Source: Alphaproteobacteria bacterium
Lineage (GTDB): Bacteria; Pseudomonadota; Alphaproteobacteria; Micropepsales; Micropepsaceae
Direction of reading: 5' to 3'
Length of the DNA stretch: 64,000 nucleotides
Assembly (NCBI GenBank): GCA_019247845.1
Contig: JAFBAL010000019.1
Span: 124,001-188,000, forward strand
The position numbers were made by a program, and so were the translations under genes. Below the pieces are notes generated by a model, which worked only from the letters and a program-made list of their open reading frames with translations, ran no database searches and was not told the DNA's origin. Positions 27,060 to 35,817 of the stretch are shown in pieces (the stretch's first letter is position 1; every line of letters begins with the position of its first letter).

Positions 27060-28108
27060 TTCCTGGGCCCTCCCCCACTGGAAGTCTCAAGATCGCGGTC
27101 GGCGGTGAACTCGAAGCGGATATTGCCGGCGGTATCGGGCTGGCCGTCACCGGCGAGCGACTTGGCGTTGCGCAGCGCCGGCGAGGCCTCGAGCCGCGCC
27201 AGGATGTCCTGCGAGGTCTTGCGCTGGCCGGTGATGTGCACCGTGCGTCCGTTCCATTCGAAGCGCCGGACCCAGGCATCCATCGGCATCGCCGCCGTCA
27301 CCGCGTCGAGCACGGGCAGCGGCGCGTTCCTGCGCTTGGCGTCGAGCAGGGCGGTGCGTTGCGCGGTCTCCTTGTCCACGCGCGCGCGGGTGCGCATGGC
27401 GATATTGGCCGAGGACTGCTGCGTCTCGACGGTCTGGCGCAGCTGGTCGAGGTCGCTGGAGTCGCGCCAGGTCAGGACGAAGAGGTTGACCGCGAACAGC
27501 GCCGCCGCGGCGCCCCACCAATAGAGCGAGCGGCGCTGGGCCGCGTCGCCGCCTTGCGCCTCGCGCATCGCCGCCAGGAAGTCGAAATTGGGCGTCTCGG
27601 CGCCGCGCGGCTTCACGCCGATGGCGGCGGGGCTTAGGTCGTGCGCGGCGGCGTCGGCCACGGCCAGCTCGGCCGCGGCCCGCGGCAGGATGCCGACCGC
27701 GACCTGCTGGCGGCCGTTCTCCTGGTCGCGCGAAACGATGTCGGCGTCGAAATAGACCTGGTCGGCCTGGAACGGCGAGAGCCGGTCGATGTCGAGCGCG
27801 ACCATGCGCTTGACGTCGCTCATCGGCAGCAGCGGCAGCTCGATTTCGCGCACCAGCACGCTCTCGGGCGGCATCAAGAGCTTGATCGGCCCGCGCGGCT
27901 TGGTCATCAGCTGCGCGCCGGTGTCCTCGTTGCGGTAGACGACCTGGCTGCCCTTGAGCTCGGCGGTCACGCTCAGGCGCCGCGTCAGCCGCTCGCGCCA
28001 TTCGTGCGGCAGCATGCCCATCAGCTCGCCGGTCCACCAGCGCCAGAAATGGAGCAGCCACTGGGTGGCCGTCTCCATGTCCATGTTGAGAAGGTCCTTG
28101 GCGTTCAT
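27056..28108 (-). CDS. gspL: Type II secretion protein GspL (PilM/PilN-like)
   Basis: 350 residues from the ATG at 28108, which overlaps the gspJ stop (ATGA). The N-terminal cytoplasmic actin-like part contains LMPPESVLVREIELPLLP and MVALDIDRLSPFQADQVYFD, phrases typical of GspL. A membrane helix (SLYWWGAAAALFAVNLFVLTW, near 215-235) leads to a PilN-like periplasmic domain with MDAWVRRFEWNGRTVHITG. GspL recruits the ATPase GspE to the membrane platform. Confidence 0.9.
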   Translation of the reverse strand: MNAKDLLNMDMETATQWLLHFWRWWTGELMGMLPHEWRERLTRRLSVTAELKGSQVVYRNEDTGAQLMTKPRGPIKLLMPPESVLVREIELPLLPMSDVKRMVALDIDRLSPFQADQVYFDADIVSRDQENGRQQVAVGILPRAAAELAVADAAAHDLSPAAIGVKPRGAETPNFDFLAAMREAQGGDAAQRRSLYWWGAAAALFAVNLFVLTWRDSSDLDQLRQTVETQQSSANIAMRTRARVDKETAQRTALLDAKRRNAPLPVLDAVTAAMPMDAWVRRFEWNGRTVHITGQRKTSQDILARLEASPALRNAKSLAGDGQPDTAGNIRFEFTADRDLETSSGGGPRK

Positions 28109-28764
28109 TGGCGGCCCCGGCACTTCCCCGTCATGATCGTGAGCACGCACATGGTGTCGACCATCGCGAAGGGTTTGACCATCAGTTCCGGCCAGGCGCG
28201 CGGATCGTCGGGCGGGAACTGCACCCTGATACGCATCAGCGCGGGAAGCACCGGACGGCCAGCCCACTGGTCGTGCCAGGAGGGTGCCTTGTCGGGCGGT
28301 ACCACGCCGTAATAGGCGATGTCGAGTTGCTGGACATTATGTAGCAGAACCAAGGGGGTGCCGGGCGCCTTCGGATCGACGGCGACGTCGGACAGATCGG
28401 CCAGGACCAGATCGCCGTTCTGCGCCAGGCTCAGCGTGTAGCGCTGCAGGGCAGAGGGCGCGCTGACGTCGCGCGGGGGCGAGAGGAAATTGACCGCGTT
28501 CTCGGTGCCGGTGAAATCGGCATAGGTCGGGATTTTGTCGTAGCGCGTCGCGGGATAGGCGCGTTCCAGCCGCTCGCGCAGCATCATCTGCGCGCCCGAG
28601 ACGGTCTCGCCGAAGGCGCTCATGCGGTCGGCGTTCTCCCATACGCGGCGCCCGGTGGTGATGCCGGAGAACATCAGGGCCGCGGTGAAGCCGACGATGA
28701 TCAGGCTCGCCAGCATCTCGGTCAGCGTGTATCCGGCTTCGCGCGTGCCCATGGCCCAAGTCAT
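28105..28764 (-). CDS. gspJ: Type II secretion minor pseudopilin GspJ
   Basis: 219 residues from the ATG at 28764, two bases after the gspI stop. The class III leader ends at REAG|YTLTEMLASLIIVGF with Glu at +5. The C-terminal domain is rich in beta strands and ends with a CVLTIMTGKC pair of cysteines. GspJ forms part of the pseudopilus tip with GspI and GspK. Confidence 0.9.
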   Translation of the reverse strand: MTWAMGTREAGYTLTEMLASLIIVGFTAALMFSGITTGRRVWENADRMSAFGETVSGAQMMLRERLERAYPATRYDKIPTYADFTGTENAVNFLSPPRDVSAPSALQRYTLSLAQNGDLVLADLSDVAVDPKAPGTPLVLLHNVQQLDIAYYGVVPPDKAPSWHDQWAGRPVLPALMRIRVQFPPDDPRAWPELMVKPFAMVDTMCVLTIMTGKCRGRQ

Positions 28765-28766
28765 GC

Positions 28767-29183
28767 TCAGCCTCCCCGCGCCAGGACGAGCGTGTCGAGG
28801 GTGGCGAGCGGCGGGCGCCGTCCGTACGAGACCGAGACATGCGCCAGGCACAGCGTGCCGGCGGGGTTGGGCACCTTGCCGAGCTGCGGCTGCTGCGCCG
28901 AGGCGCCGTAGGGCTCGATGGTGATGCGCCAGTTGAAATCGCCCTCGGTGCCTTCGGTCGTGCCGGGCACGGCGGGGATGATGGTGCCGATCATGGCGAG
29001 CTGCGACTGCGCCACCATCAGCGCGTAGCGCCGCTCCTCGGCCATGCGGTTGTGCGAGGCGCTTTCGACGATGGCGTGGTACATCGAGGCGAGCGTGATC
29101 GCGACGATGGCGGCGCCCACCATCGCCTCGACCAGGACGGAGCCTCGCTCGCCGCGCCCAACCTTATGGCGACGCTGCGTCAT
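28767..29183 (-). CDS. gspI: Type II secretion minor pseudopilin GspI
   Basis: 138 residues. The leader peptidase site is GERG|SVLVEAMVGAAIVAI with Glu at +5, followed by a long alpha1 helix and GspI-like text (RRYALMVAQSQLAMIG, DFNWRITIEPY). The ATG overlaps the gspH stop (ATGA). It initiates assembly of the tip complex with GspJ and GspK. Confidence 0.9.
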   Translation of the reverse strand: MTQRRHKVGRGERGSVLVEAMVGAAIVAITLASMYHAIVESASHNRMAEERRYALMVAQSQLAMIGTIIPAVPGTTEGTEGDFNWRITIEPYGASAQQPQLGKVPNPAGTLCLAHVSVSYGRRPPLATLDTLVLARGG

Positions 29184-29605
29184 TGCCGCGTCACCGTCAC
29201 GCCGCCGCTGACCGGATCCACGTTGATCGCGTAGCGGCGGTTATGGGCCGAGAGCGTGATGGCGGCGGCCTGGACCGAGCCGTCGGGATAGACGCTGAGC
29301 GGCCCGGACATGGCCAGCGCCACGCCCGGGGGCATCGCCCGCGAGCCGCCGATCCAGGTGTAGCCGTTGCCGTACATCTTGACGTCGACCTTCTCGCCGG
29401 TGCGGATCGCGGTGGCGCGCGCCACGCGCAGATCCGCTTGGAGGATGCGCGCCTCCTGCTGCAGCGACAGCCCGTTCAGCGCGCTCGCCATGTTGGGCAC
29501 GACCAGCGTCCCGATCAGCGCGAAGATCGCGACCACGACCAGCGTCTCGAGCAGCGTGAAGCCGCCATCTCCTCTGCCGGGGGCCTTATTGCCAGCTTCC
29601 GACAT
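29180..29605 (-). CDS. gspH: Type II secretion minor pseudopilin GspH
   Basis: 141 residues. The leader ends at GDGG|FTLLETLVVVAIFAL with Glu at +5, followed by the GspH-type beta domain (LQADLRVARATAIRTGEKVDV). The start overlaps the end of gspG by 20 bases. It lies between the major pseudopilin and the tip pseudopilins in operon order, as in canonical T2SS loci. Confidence 0.9.
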   Translation of the reverse strand: MSEAGNKAPGRGDGGFTLLETLVVVAIFALIGTLVVPNMASALNGLSLQQEARILQADLRVARATAIRTGEKVDVKMYGNGYTWIGGSRAMPPGVALAMSGPLSVYPDGSVQAAAITLSAHNRRYAINVDPVSGGVTVTRQ

Positions 29606-30017
29606 CCTGCGCCTCGCCCGTTCCGCCGGGCGCCTTGTCCTGGCCGAGCGTATAGACGTCGACCTCGCCGTGCTGCCCGGGGATCTGATAGAGGTACGGA
29701 GAGCCCCAGGGATCGCGGATCGCGCTCTCCTTCTTGAGGTACGGCCCGTTCCAGTTCTGCGCGGTGGGCGGCGCGGCGACGAGCGCGCCCAAGCCCTCCT
29801 GCTGGGTGGGATAGCGGCCGACGTCGAGGCGGTAGAGCTCGAGCCCCTGCATCACGTATTGGATCTGCACCTTCGCGGTCGAGGTGCGCGAGGTGCCGAG
29901 ATAGCGGATCACCTGCGGCGCGATGATCGCGGCCAGCATGCCCATGATCGCGAGCACCACCAGGAGCTCGAGTAGGGTGAAGCCGCCCTCGCGGCGAATG
30001 TCTTTCTTGTCGTTCAT
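29586..30017 (-). CDS. gspG: Type II secretion major pseudopilin GspG
   Basis: 143 residues from the ATG at 30017, which overlaps the gspF stop (ATGA). Canonical leader REGG|FTLLELLVVLAIMGMLAAI, then the GspG signature LELYRLDVGRYPTQQEGLGALV and the calcium-loop region DPWGSPYLYQIPGQHG with DVYTLGQDKAPGG. It polymerises into the periplasmic pseudopilus that pushes substrate through GspD. Confidence 0.96.
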   Translation of the reverse strand: MNDKKDIRREGGFTLLELLVVLAIMGMLAAIIAPQVIRYLGTSRTSTAKVQIQYVMQGLELYRLDVGRYPTQQEGLGALVAAPPTAQNWNGPYLKKESAIRDPWGSPYLYQIPGQHGEVDVYTLGQDKAPGGTGEAQDVGSWQ

Positions 30018-31243
30018 GGTCCTACCGCCAATTCGTTGAAGCCCAGAATAGCAGACATGATGGAGGCTATGATCGTGCCGACCAGCGCCGCCATGGTCAC
30101 GGTGATGACCGGCGTCATGATGGTGATGATGCGCGCGATCGCGGTGCGCACGTCGCGGTCGAGCACGTCGGCGAGACGGCCGAGCATCATGCCCAGTTGC
30201 GCCGTCTCCTCGCCGGTGCGCAGGAAGGACAGCGCCATCGGCGGGAACAGGCCCGTCTGCGCGAGCGGCGCGGAAAGGCCGCCGCCCTGGCGCAGGCCCG
30301 TCGACACCTTCTCGACCGCGTCGTGCATGTGCATGTTGGCGAGCGAGCGCTGCGCGATCTGCAGCGCGGCCGCGAGCGGCACGCCGCCGTCGATCAGGCT
30401 TCCCAGCGTGCGGGCGAAGCGCGCGGTCTCGGCATTGCGCACGACGGAACCGACGATCGGCGCCTTGAGCAGCTGGCGGTCGAAGATGCGCCTCACCGAA
30501 GGCTGCTGCAGCCAGCGATACACCAGGAAGGCGGCGACCGCCGCGAAGCCGAGGCCCCAAAGCCCGTATTCCTTGACGCCATGGCTTGCCGCCATCACGA
30601 CCGTGGTCATGAAGGGAAGCTTGTGGCCGGCCGCGGCGTCGGAGAACAGGTCTTCGAACTGCGGCACGACGAACAGCAGCATCACCAGGATGACGCTGCT
30701 CGCGATCACCAGCAGCATGACGGGATAGACCATCGAGGACGCGATCGTCTGGCGCAGCGTCTCGGCGCGCTCCATCGTCTCGCCCAGCCGCGCCAGGCTT
30801 TCGTCAAGCTTGCCGCTGGCCTCGCCGGCTTCGGCCATCGCCGAGGCCATGGGCGAAAAGGCGCCGTTGCTCTCGGTCATGGCGCGCGCCAGCGAAGCGC
30901 CGTGGCGCACGCGGTCGCGCAGCTTGGCGAAGACCGCCTTCACCGGCGGACGGGTGATGTTCTCGACCACGACCGCGAGCGCGCGGTCGAGCGCGAGGCC
31001 CGCATTGAGCAGCACGGCGAGCTCGCCGATGCCGTTGACGATGCCGCGGCGCGTGGCGGTATTGAGGCGGATCTTCTTGTCGTCGCCGGCCGACGCCTTC
31101 TTCGACGAGGTCTCCACCGTCTCGATCGGCATCAGGCCGAGCTTCTTGATGCGCTCGATCGCGTCGGCGCGCGAGGCTCCCTCCAGCACGCCCGATTTGA
31201 GCTGGCCACCCGCCGTGGCCGCGCGATATCGATAGGTTGCCAT
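30014..31243 (-). CDS. gspF: Type II secretion inner-membrane platform protein GspF
   Basis: 409 residues from the ATG at 31243; the ATG and the gspE stop share one base (TGATG). Typical start MATYRYRAATAGGQLKSG, two GspF domains (about 70-195 and 270-395) and three hydrophobic helices (about 170-190, 220-240 and 375-400). It is the polytopic core of the assembly platform, turned by the ATPase GspE. Confidence 0.95.
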   Translation of the reverse strand: MATYRYRAATAGGQLKSGVLEGASRADAIERIKKLGLMPIETVETSSKKASAGDDKKIRLNTATRRGIVNGIGELAVLLNAGLALDRALAVVVENITRPPVKAVFAKLRDRVRHGASLARAMTESNGAFSPMASAMAEAGEASGKLDESLARLGETMERAETLRQTIASSMVYPVMLLVIASSVILVMLLFVVPQFEDLFSDAAAGHKLPFMTTVVMAASHGVKEYGLWGLGFAAVAAFLVYRWLQQPSVRRIFDRQLLKAPIVGSVVRNAETARFARTLGSLIDGGVPLAAALQIAQRSLANMHMHDAVEKVSTGLRQGGGLSAPLAQTGLFPPMALSFLRTGEETAQLGMMLGRLADVLDRDVRTAIARIITIMTPVITVTMAALVGTIIASIMSAILGFNELAVGP

Positions 31244-32895
31244 CAGACTTCCCGCGTCGCCCGAAGGACTTCTTCGATGGTGGTGAGGCCGGCCTGGGAT
31301 TTCATCAATCCGTCGGCCAGCATGGTGCGCATGCCGTCGGCCACCGCGACGCGCTGAATTTCGCGCGCTTCCGCGCGGCTGATGACGAGCTGCGCGATCT
31401 GATCGTTCACGGGGAGCAATTCCGTGACGCAGAGACGCCCGCGGAATCCGGTATGGCCGCAGGCATCGCACCCCCTGGGCCGGTAGAGCGTCTTCACATG
31501 ATCGACATCGCTGCCCGGCAGCAGGCTCTTGAGGAAGCCCGGCGCGGGCTCGTAAGGCTCGCGGCATTTGGGGCAGAGCCGGCGCACCAGCCGCTGGGCG
31601 AGCACCGCGTTCAAGGTCGAGGTGATCAGGAACGGCTCCACGCGCATGTCGAGCAGGCGCGTGACCGAGGCCGCGGCGGTGTTGGTGTGCAGGGTCGACA
31701 GGATCGTGTGGCCGGTGAGCGCGGACTGGATCGCGACCTCGGCGGTCTCCAGGTCGCGGATTTCGCCGACCATCATCACGTCGGGATCCTGGCGCAGGAA
31801 CGAGCGCAAGGCTGCGGCGAACGTCAGCCCGATCTGCGGCTTGACCTGGGTCTGGTTGATGCCGGCGAGGCGGTATTCGATCGGGTCCTCGATGGTGAGG
31901 ATCTTGCGGTCGGGCGAGTTGATCGCCGCGAGCGAGGCATAGAGCGTCGTGGTCTTGCCGCTGCCGGTCGGGCCCGTCACCAGCACGATGCCATGCGGCT
32001 GCTTGAGCGCGTGCAGGAACTTCTCGAGCACGTCGTCGGCGAAGCCCAGCGTCTGGAAGTCGAGCGACAGCGACGAGCGGTCGAGGATACGCATCACCAC
32101 GCTCTCGCCATGGATGGTGGGCGAGGTGGCGATACGAAGGTCGATCTCATGGCCGCGCACCGCGACGCGCAGACGTCCGTCCTGCGGCAGGCGGCGCTCG
32201 GCGATGTCGAGCGAGGCCATGACCTTGATGCGCGAGACCAGCGGCAGCTTCATCTGCGCCGGCAGCTGCTCGACGTCGACCAGCGCGCCGTCGACGCGGT
32301 AGCGCACGCGCACGCAGTCTTCGGCCGGCTCGATGTGGATGTCCGAGGCGCGCGCTTCCGAGGCGCGGGTGATGAGGTTGTTGACGGTGCGCACCACCGG
32401 CGCGTCGGAGGCGAGGTCCTTGAGCCGCTCGACGTCGGATTCGTCGACCGTCTCCTCGCCGTCCTGGACTTGGCTGGTCGAGCCATAGAGCCGGTCGAGC
32501 GCGGCCTCGACGTCGTTGGCCTTGGCGACCAGCGGGCGGACCCGCCTGCCCAATGCGAAGGTCAGCGCCTCCAGCGGATAGGGATCGAGAGGGTCGATCA
32601 GGGCGACGTCCACGCTGTCGTCGTTGGCGGCGATCGGCACCGCCTTGACGTCGCGCAGGAAGCGGACCGACACCGCCTCGGGCAGGACCGGCTCGGCCGG
32701 GAAATCGCTCGTGCCAGCCAAGGGAAGCCCGGTTTCCTTGGCGAGCGCGCCCGCCAGGGTCTGCTCGGCGATCATGCCCAGCCTGGTCAGCACCGAGTCC
32801 AGCCGCTCGCCGGTCTCGGCCTGGACCAGCCGCGCGCGGGCCAGCGTTTCCGGGGCGACTAGCCCGCGTTCCAGGACAAGCTGCTCGAGCTTCAT
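31243..32895 (-). CDS. gspE: Type II secretion ATPase GspE
   Basis: 550 residues. N1E-like domain (about 1-140), then the AAA core: Walker A GPTGSGKT (308-315), Asp box around IEDPIEYR, Walker B VGEIRDLETAE, His box HTILSTLHTN, and a zinc-binding CPKC...CDAC insertion near 440-490 typical of GspE. It powers pseudopilus assembly from the cytoplasm. It is the first gene of the minus-strand operon; its promoter must lie in the 639-base region upstream. Confidence 0.96.
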   Translation of the reverse strand: MKLEQLVLERGLVAPETLARARLVQAETGERLDSVLTRLGMIAEQTLAGALAKETGLPLAGTSDFPAEPVLPEAVSVRFLRDVKAVPIAANDDSVDVALIDPLDPYPLEALTFALGRRVRPLVAKANDVEAALDRLYGSTSQVQDGEETVDESDVERLKDLASDAPVVRTVNNLITRASEARASDIHIEPAEDCVRVRYRVDGALVDVEQLPAQMKLPLVSRIKVMASLDIAERRLPQDGRLRVAVRGHEIDLRIATSPTIHGESVVMRILDRSSLSLDFQTLGFADDVLEKFLHALKQPHGIVLVTGPTGSGKTTTLYASLAAINSPDRKILTIEDPIEYRLAGINQTQVKPQIGLTFAAALRSFLRQDPDVMMVGEIRDLETAEVAIQSALTGHTILSTLHTNTAAASVTRLLDMRVEPFLITSTLNAVLAQRLVRRLCPKCREPYEPAPGFLKSLLPGSDVDHVKTLYRPRGCDACGHTGFRGRLCVTELLPVNDQIAQLVISRAEAREIQRVAVADGMRTMLADGLMKSQAGLTTIEEVLRATREV

Positions 32896-32989
32896 GCGGC
32901 GATCTTCTTTTCGGGTTCCCTATGCCCTTAGCCTAAGCCGCGGCGCCCGAAAACGCCACGACGGCCGGTGCTTAGGGGATCGGCAAAAG

Positions 32990-33005
32990 GTTGCGGTTCC
33001 GCAAC
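32990..33005. promoter_or_regulatory. Inverted repeat GTTGCGG-TT-CCGCAAC upstream of gspE
   Basis: A perfect 7-bp inverted repeat with a 2-base centre lies about 95 bases upstream of the gspE start. It is a candidate operator for the secretion operon; the short spacer makes an RNA hairpin unlikely. Confidence 0.4.
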
Positions 33006-33434
33006 GAATGATGGCCGCGGAGCGGTCGTCAAATCATTAAAGCGGGGGTAATGCCAAGCGAAATTTCCGCCGCCTACTGAACGTTTCGAGGCGCGCGCGA
33101 GGCATTGTGACGACGGCACGACGGGCCGCGCAGCTAACGTGCGCGCAATCCTCGATGAACTGGCGGAAAGCTTGGCGATTAAATTTTCGTCAGTGCCCCG
33201 GCCCCCGGCCTTCCGGCGGCGCGCGGCATGAGGCGAACCCCGCCCGCCGTCAATTGACAGTTGCGATCTTACCCGCCCGGGCGGCGATCATTTAAACCCA
33301 ATTGCCGCCGCATTTTTAACTGCGCATTCGCCGGACCGAGATCGAAAGCTGGTCAGGGCAGACGCAAAAGGGCAATTCTCCTCCTCCGCAATTGATCTGG
33401 GATTACGGAACAGTTAGGTTTGCATGGGTTGCGA

Positions 33435-33449
33435 AAGAGTCTCACTCTT
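33435..33449. promoter_or_regulatory. Inverted repeat AAGAGT-CTC-ACTCTT upstream of secreted-protein gene
   Basis: A 6-bp inverted repeat with 3-base spacer sits about 86 bases upstream of the 33535 start, in a locally AT-richer stretch where a promoter is expected. It is an operator candidate by position and symmetry only. Confidence 0.35.
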
Positions 33450-33534
33450 CGTGTACCTATTGGACACAGATATAAGAAGTGGGCGCTCAGGGGCGCACGC
33501 TGGACCGAGCTACCTTCAAGGGGAGTACCCGTAG

Positions 33535-34089
33535 ATGAATAAGACCAATCTTCTTGTCTCCACAGCGGTCGGCATGGCGTTCGTCGTCGCCGGTCCGGTG
33601 GCCCAAGCCGCCGGCAAGAAGCATCCGCCGCAGGGCAATGCGAAGAGCCATGCGAGCATCAATTTCGCCAAGGCGCCGTTCAAGGTGAAGAAGGGCCAGC
33701 AGCGCCTGCGTCAGGGCCTGCACGAGAAGTTCATGCTCGAGACCTGGGGCGTGAGCACGATCAGCCTGCTGGGCGGCATGGCGCCGGAAGATTCGCCGCA
33801 GACCTTCAACTGCAAGCGCGACTGCACGGTCGTGACTCTGAACACGGCGGAGTTCCTGTCGTACTACTCCTACAACCAGACCGGCATCTGCCCGGCGGTC
33901 GACGGCTACTTCACCAACGGCGCCTGCTACTTCTCGGGCACGGTGGAGTTCAAGGACCTGTACGCGAACCGCAGCAACCAGACCAATCTGGCGGTCGGCG
34001 CCGGCACGCATTCGGTGCAGACCTATGTCTACACGGTGTCGCCGGCCTATCTCGGCCACTATCAGAACGACTATCACATCTATCAGTGA
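33535..34089 (+). CDS. Secreted protein of unknown function, divergent from the T2SS operon
   Basis: 184 residues with a strong AAGGGGAG ribosome binding site and a signal peptide (cleavage after about AQA25). The mature protein has a basic Lys/His-rich N-terminal stretch and then a Cys- and Tyr-rich part: FNCKRDC, SYYSYNQTGICPAVDG and NGACYFSG give four cysteines that could form two disulfides. I do not recognise the family. The position opposite gspE and the export signal make it a natural candidate T2SS substrate; this is inference. A terminator-like hairpin follows. Confidence 0.8.
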   Translation: MNKTNLLVSTAVGMAFVVAGPVAQAAGKKHPPQGNAKSHASINFAKAPFKVKKGQQRLRQGLHEKFMLETWGVSTISLLGGMAPEDSPQTFNCKRDCTVVTLNTAEFLSYYSYNQTGICPAVDGYFTNGACYFSGTVEFKDLYANRSNQTNLAVGAGTHSVQTYVYTVSPAYLGHYQNDYHIYQ

Positions 34090-34099
34090 TGCATTGGGC

Positions 34100-34130
34100 G
34101 CGGCGGGCTTCGACGCCCGCCGCCTCTTCT
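34100..34130 (+). terminator. Terminator-like hairpin after the secreted-protein gene
   Basis: GCGGCGGGC (34100-34108) pairs with GCCCGCCGC (34115-34123) around a TTCGAC loop and is followed by CTCTTCT. The stem is a perfect 9 bp; the pyrimidine tail is weak but suggests partial termination before the sulfotransferase operon. Confidence 0.6.
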
Positions 34131-34182
34131 GGGCGGCGCCCGCGAGAAATCGCCGGCGCCGTTTTCTCTTGAACGGGTCTTC

Positions 34183-35817
34183 GTGAGCCAAGCTGGACTG
34201 AACCACCCCGATCTTCAGAAAGCGATGCAGGCTCTGCGCGAGCACCGCCCGCAGGTGGCCGAAGCGGTGCTGCGCCGCCATCTGGAAGCCGAGCCCGACG
34301 ACGTCACCGCGCTGACCCTGCTGGCCGAGGCGGTGCTGCGCTTCGACCGCGCCGCCCAGGCCGACGAGCTGCTCGCGCGCGCCATAGAACTCAAGCCCGA
34401 TTTCGTCGGCGCGCGGCACACCCATGTCACCGTGCTCCTGATGCTGAACCGGCGCGACGAGGCCTTCGCGCAGATCGACGCGCTGTTCGCGCTCGAGCCG
34501 GAGAATCCCAACCATCACGCGCTGAAGGCGATGGCGCTGGTATGGACCGGCGACCACGCCGGCGCGGTCGAGGCCTACGAGACGGTGCTGCGCCACGTCC
34601 CCAAAAGCCCGGCGCCGTGGCTTGCGCACGCGCATACCTTGCGCATGCTTGGGCGCCATGACGAGGCCATCGCGTCCTATCGCCGGTCGACCGAGCGGTT
34701 CCCGAGGCTCGGCGAGCCGTGGTGGAGCCTTGCCAACCTGAAGACCTTCCGGTTCCGCGACGCCGAGATCGAAACGATGCGCGGCCTTCTTGCCGGCCAG
34801 GACGTGCCCGTCGAAAGCCGCATCCAGATCAACTTCGCGCTCGGCAAGGCGCTGGAAGACAACGGCGAATACGCCGCGTCGTTCGAGCACTACAAGGAAG
34901 GCAACGCGCTCAAGCGCGCCACGCTGGGCTACAATGCCGAGATGACCTCGGTCTATGCGATGAACTGCAAGACGCTGTTCGGCGAAAAGTATTTCGCCGA
35001 GCGCAGGCACTTCGGCTCCGGCGCACCCGACCCGATCTTCGTCGTCGGCCTGCCGCGCTCCGGATCGACCTTGGTCGAGCAGATCCTCGCCAGCCATTCG
35101 CAGATCGAAGGCACGATGGAGCTGCGCATCCTGCCCTATCTGGTCGGGCGCATCGGCGCGCGCGGCATCGTGCAATATCGCGCCGGCCAGACGCATCCGG
35201 CGCTGGCCACCGACACCCAGGCGCCTTATCCCGAATCCTTGCGCAATCTCGACGCGGAGACCGCGAAGGTGCTGGGCGACGAGTACATCGCCCGCGCCGT
35301 CCAGCACCGCAACACGGGCAAGCCGTTCTTCGTCGACAAGATGCCGGACAATTTCGCCCATATCGGGCTGATCCAGCTCATCCTGCCTAACGCAAAGATC
35401 GTCGACGTGCGGCGCCATCCGCTGGCCTGCTGCACCTCGAGCTTCAGACACTATTTCCCGGTGGGCAAGGATTTCAGCTACGGGCTCGGCGACCTCGGCC
35501 GCTATTACAGCGACTATGTCGAGCTGATGGACCATTTCGACAAGGTGCTGCCGGGCAAGGTGCACCGCATCCACTACGAGCGACTTGTCGGCGACCTCGA
35601 AGGCGAGACGCGCCGGCTGTTCGGATATCTGGGGCTGCCCTTCGAGGAGAAGACGCTGCGTTATCACGAAACGCAGCGCGCCGTGCGAACGCCGAGCTCG
35701 GAGCAGGTGCGCATGCCGATCTTCACCGACGCGCTCGACAACTGGAAGCACTTCGAGCCGTATCTCGGGCCGCTCGAAGCGGCACTGGGGCCGAAGCTCG
35801 CGGAGTATCCCTGTTGA
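34183..35817 (+). CDS. TPR-repeat sulfotransferase (first of three)
   Basis: 544 residues from a GTG start. The N-terminal half (about 1-270) contains TPR units (for example AEAVLRRHLEAEPDDVTALTL-like repeats every 34 residues) and the C-terminal half is a PAPS-dependent sulfotransferase domain. The 5'-phosphosulfate loop is FVVGLPRSGSTLVEQIL near 286, and the 3'-phosphate motif is IVDVRRHPLACCTSSF. Catalytic-region text FFVDKMPDN is present. No signal peptide is visible, so it should work in the cytoplasm. The acceptor (peptide Tyr, polysaccharide or lipid) is unknown. The next gene starts inside its stop (TTGA). Confidence 0.88.
   Translation: MSQAGLNHPDLQKAMQALREHRPQVAEAVLRRHLEAEPDDVTALTLLAEAVLRFDRAAQADELLARAIELKPDFVGARHTHVTVLLMLNRRDEAFAQIDALFALEPENPNHHALKAMALVWTGDHAGAVEAYETVLRHVPKSPAPWLAHAHTLRMLGRHDEAIASYRRSTERFPRLGEPWWSLANLKTFRFRDAEIETMRGLLAGQDVPVESRIQINFALGKALEDNGEYAASFEHYKEGNALKRATLGYNAEMTSVYAMNCKTLFGEKYFAERRHFGSGAPDPIFVVGLPRSGSTLVEQILASHSQIEGTMELRILPYLVGRIGARGIVQYRAGQTHPALATDTQAPYPESLRNLDAETAKVLGDEYIARAVQHRNTGKPFFVDKMPDNFAHIGLIQLILPNAKIVDVRRHPLACCTSSFRHYFPVGKDFSYGLGDLGRYYSDYVELMDHFDKVLPGKVHRIHYERLVGDLEGETRRLFGYLGLPFEEKTLRYHETQRAVRTPSSEQVRMPIFTDALDNWKHFEPYLGPLEAALGPKLAEYPC

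Larger units (their letters stand above)
32896..33534. other. Divergent intergenic region between gspE and the secreted-protein gene
   Basis: This 639-base region is the only long gap in the window and is less GC-rich than its flanks. It must hold the T2SS promoter (minus) and that of the 33535 gene (plus). Visible elements are the inverted repeat GTTGCGG-TT-CCGCAAC (32990-33005), the 12-base palindrome CCGCCCGGGCGG (33273-33284), and AAGAGT-CTC-ACTCTT (33435-33449). No convincing open frame, tRNA or terminator was seen. Confidence 0.6.

Noticed and set aside
33487..35751. Minus-strand frame of about 750 codons opposite the secreted protein and first sulfotransferase
   Set aside because: The opposite strand has signal-peptide and PAPS-loop motifs; this frame has none and crosses the intergenic hairpin.
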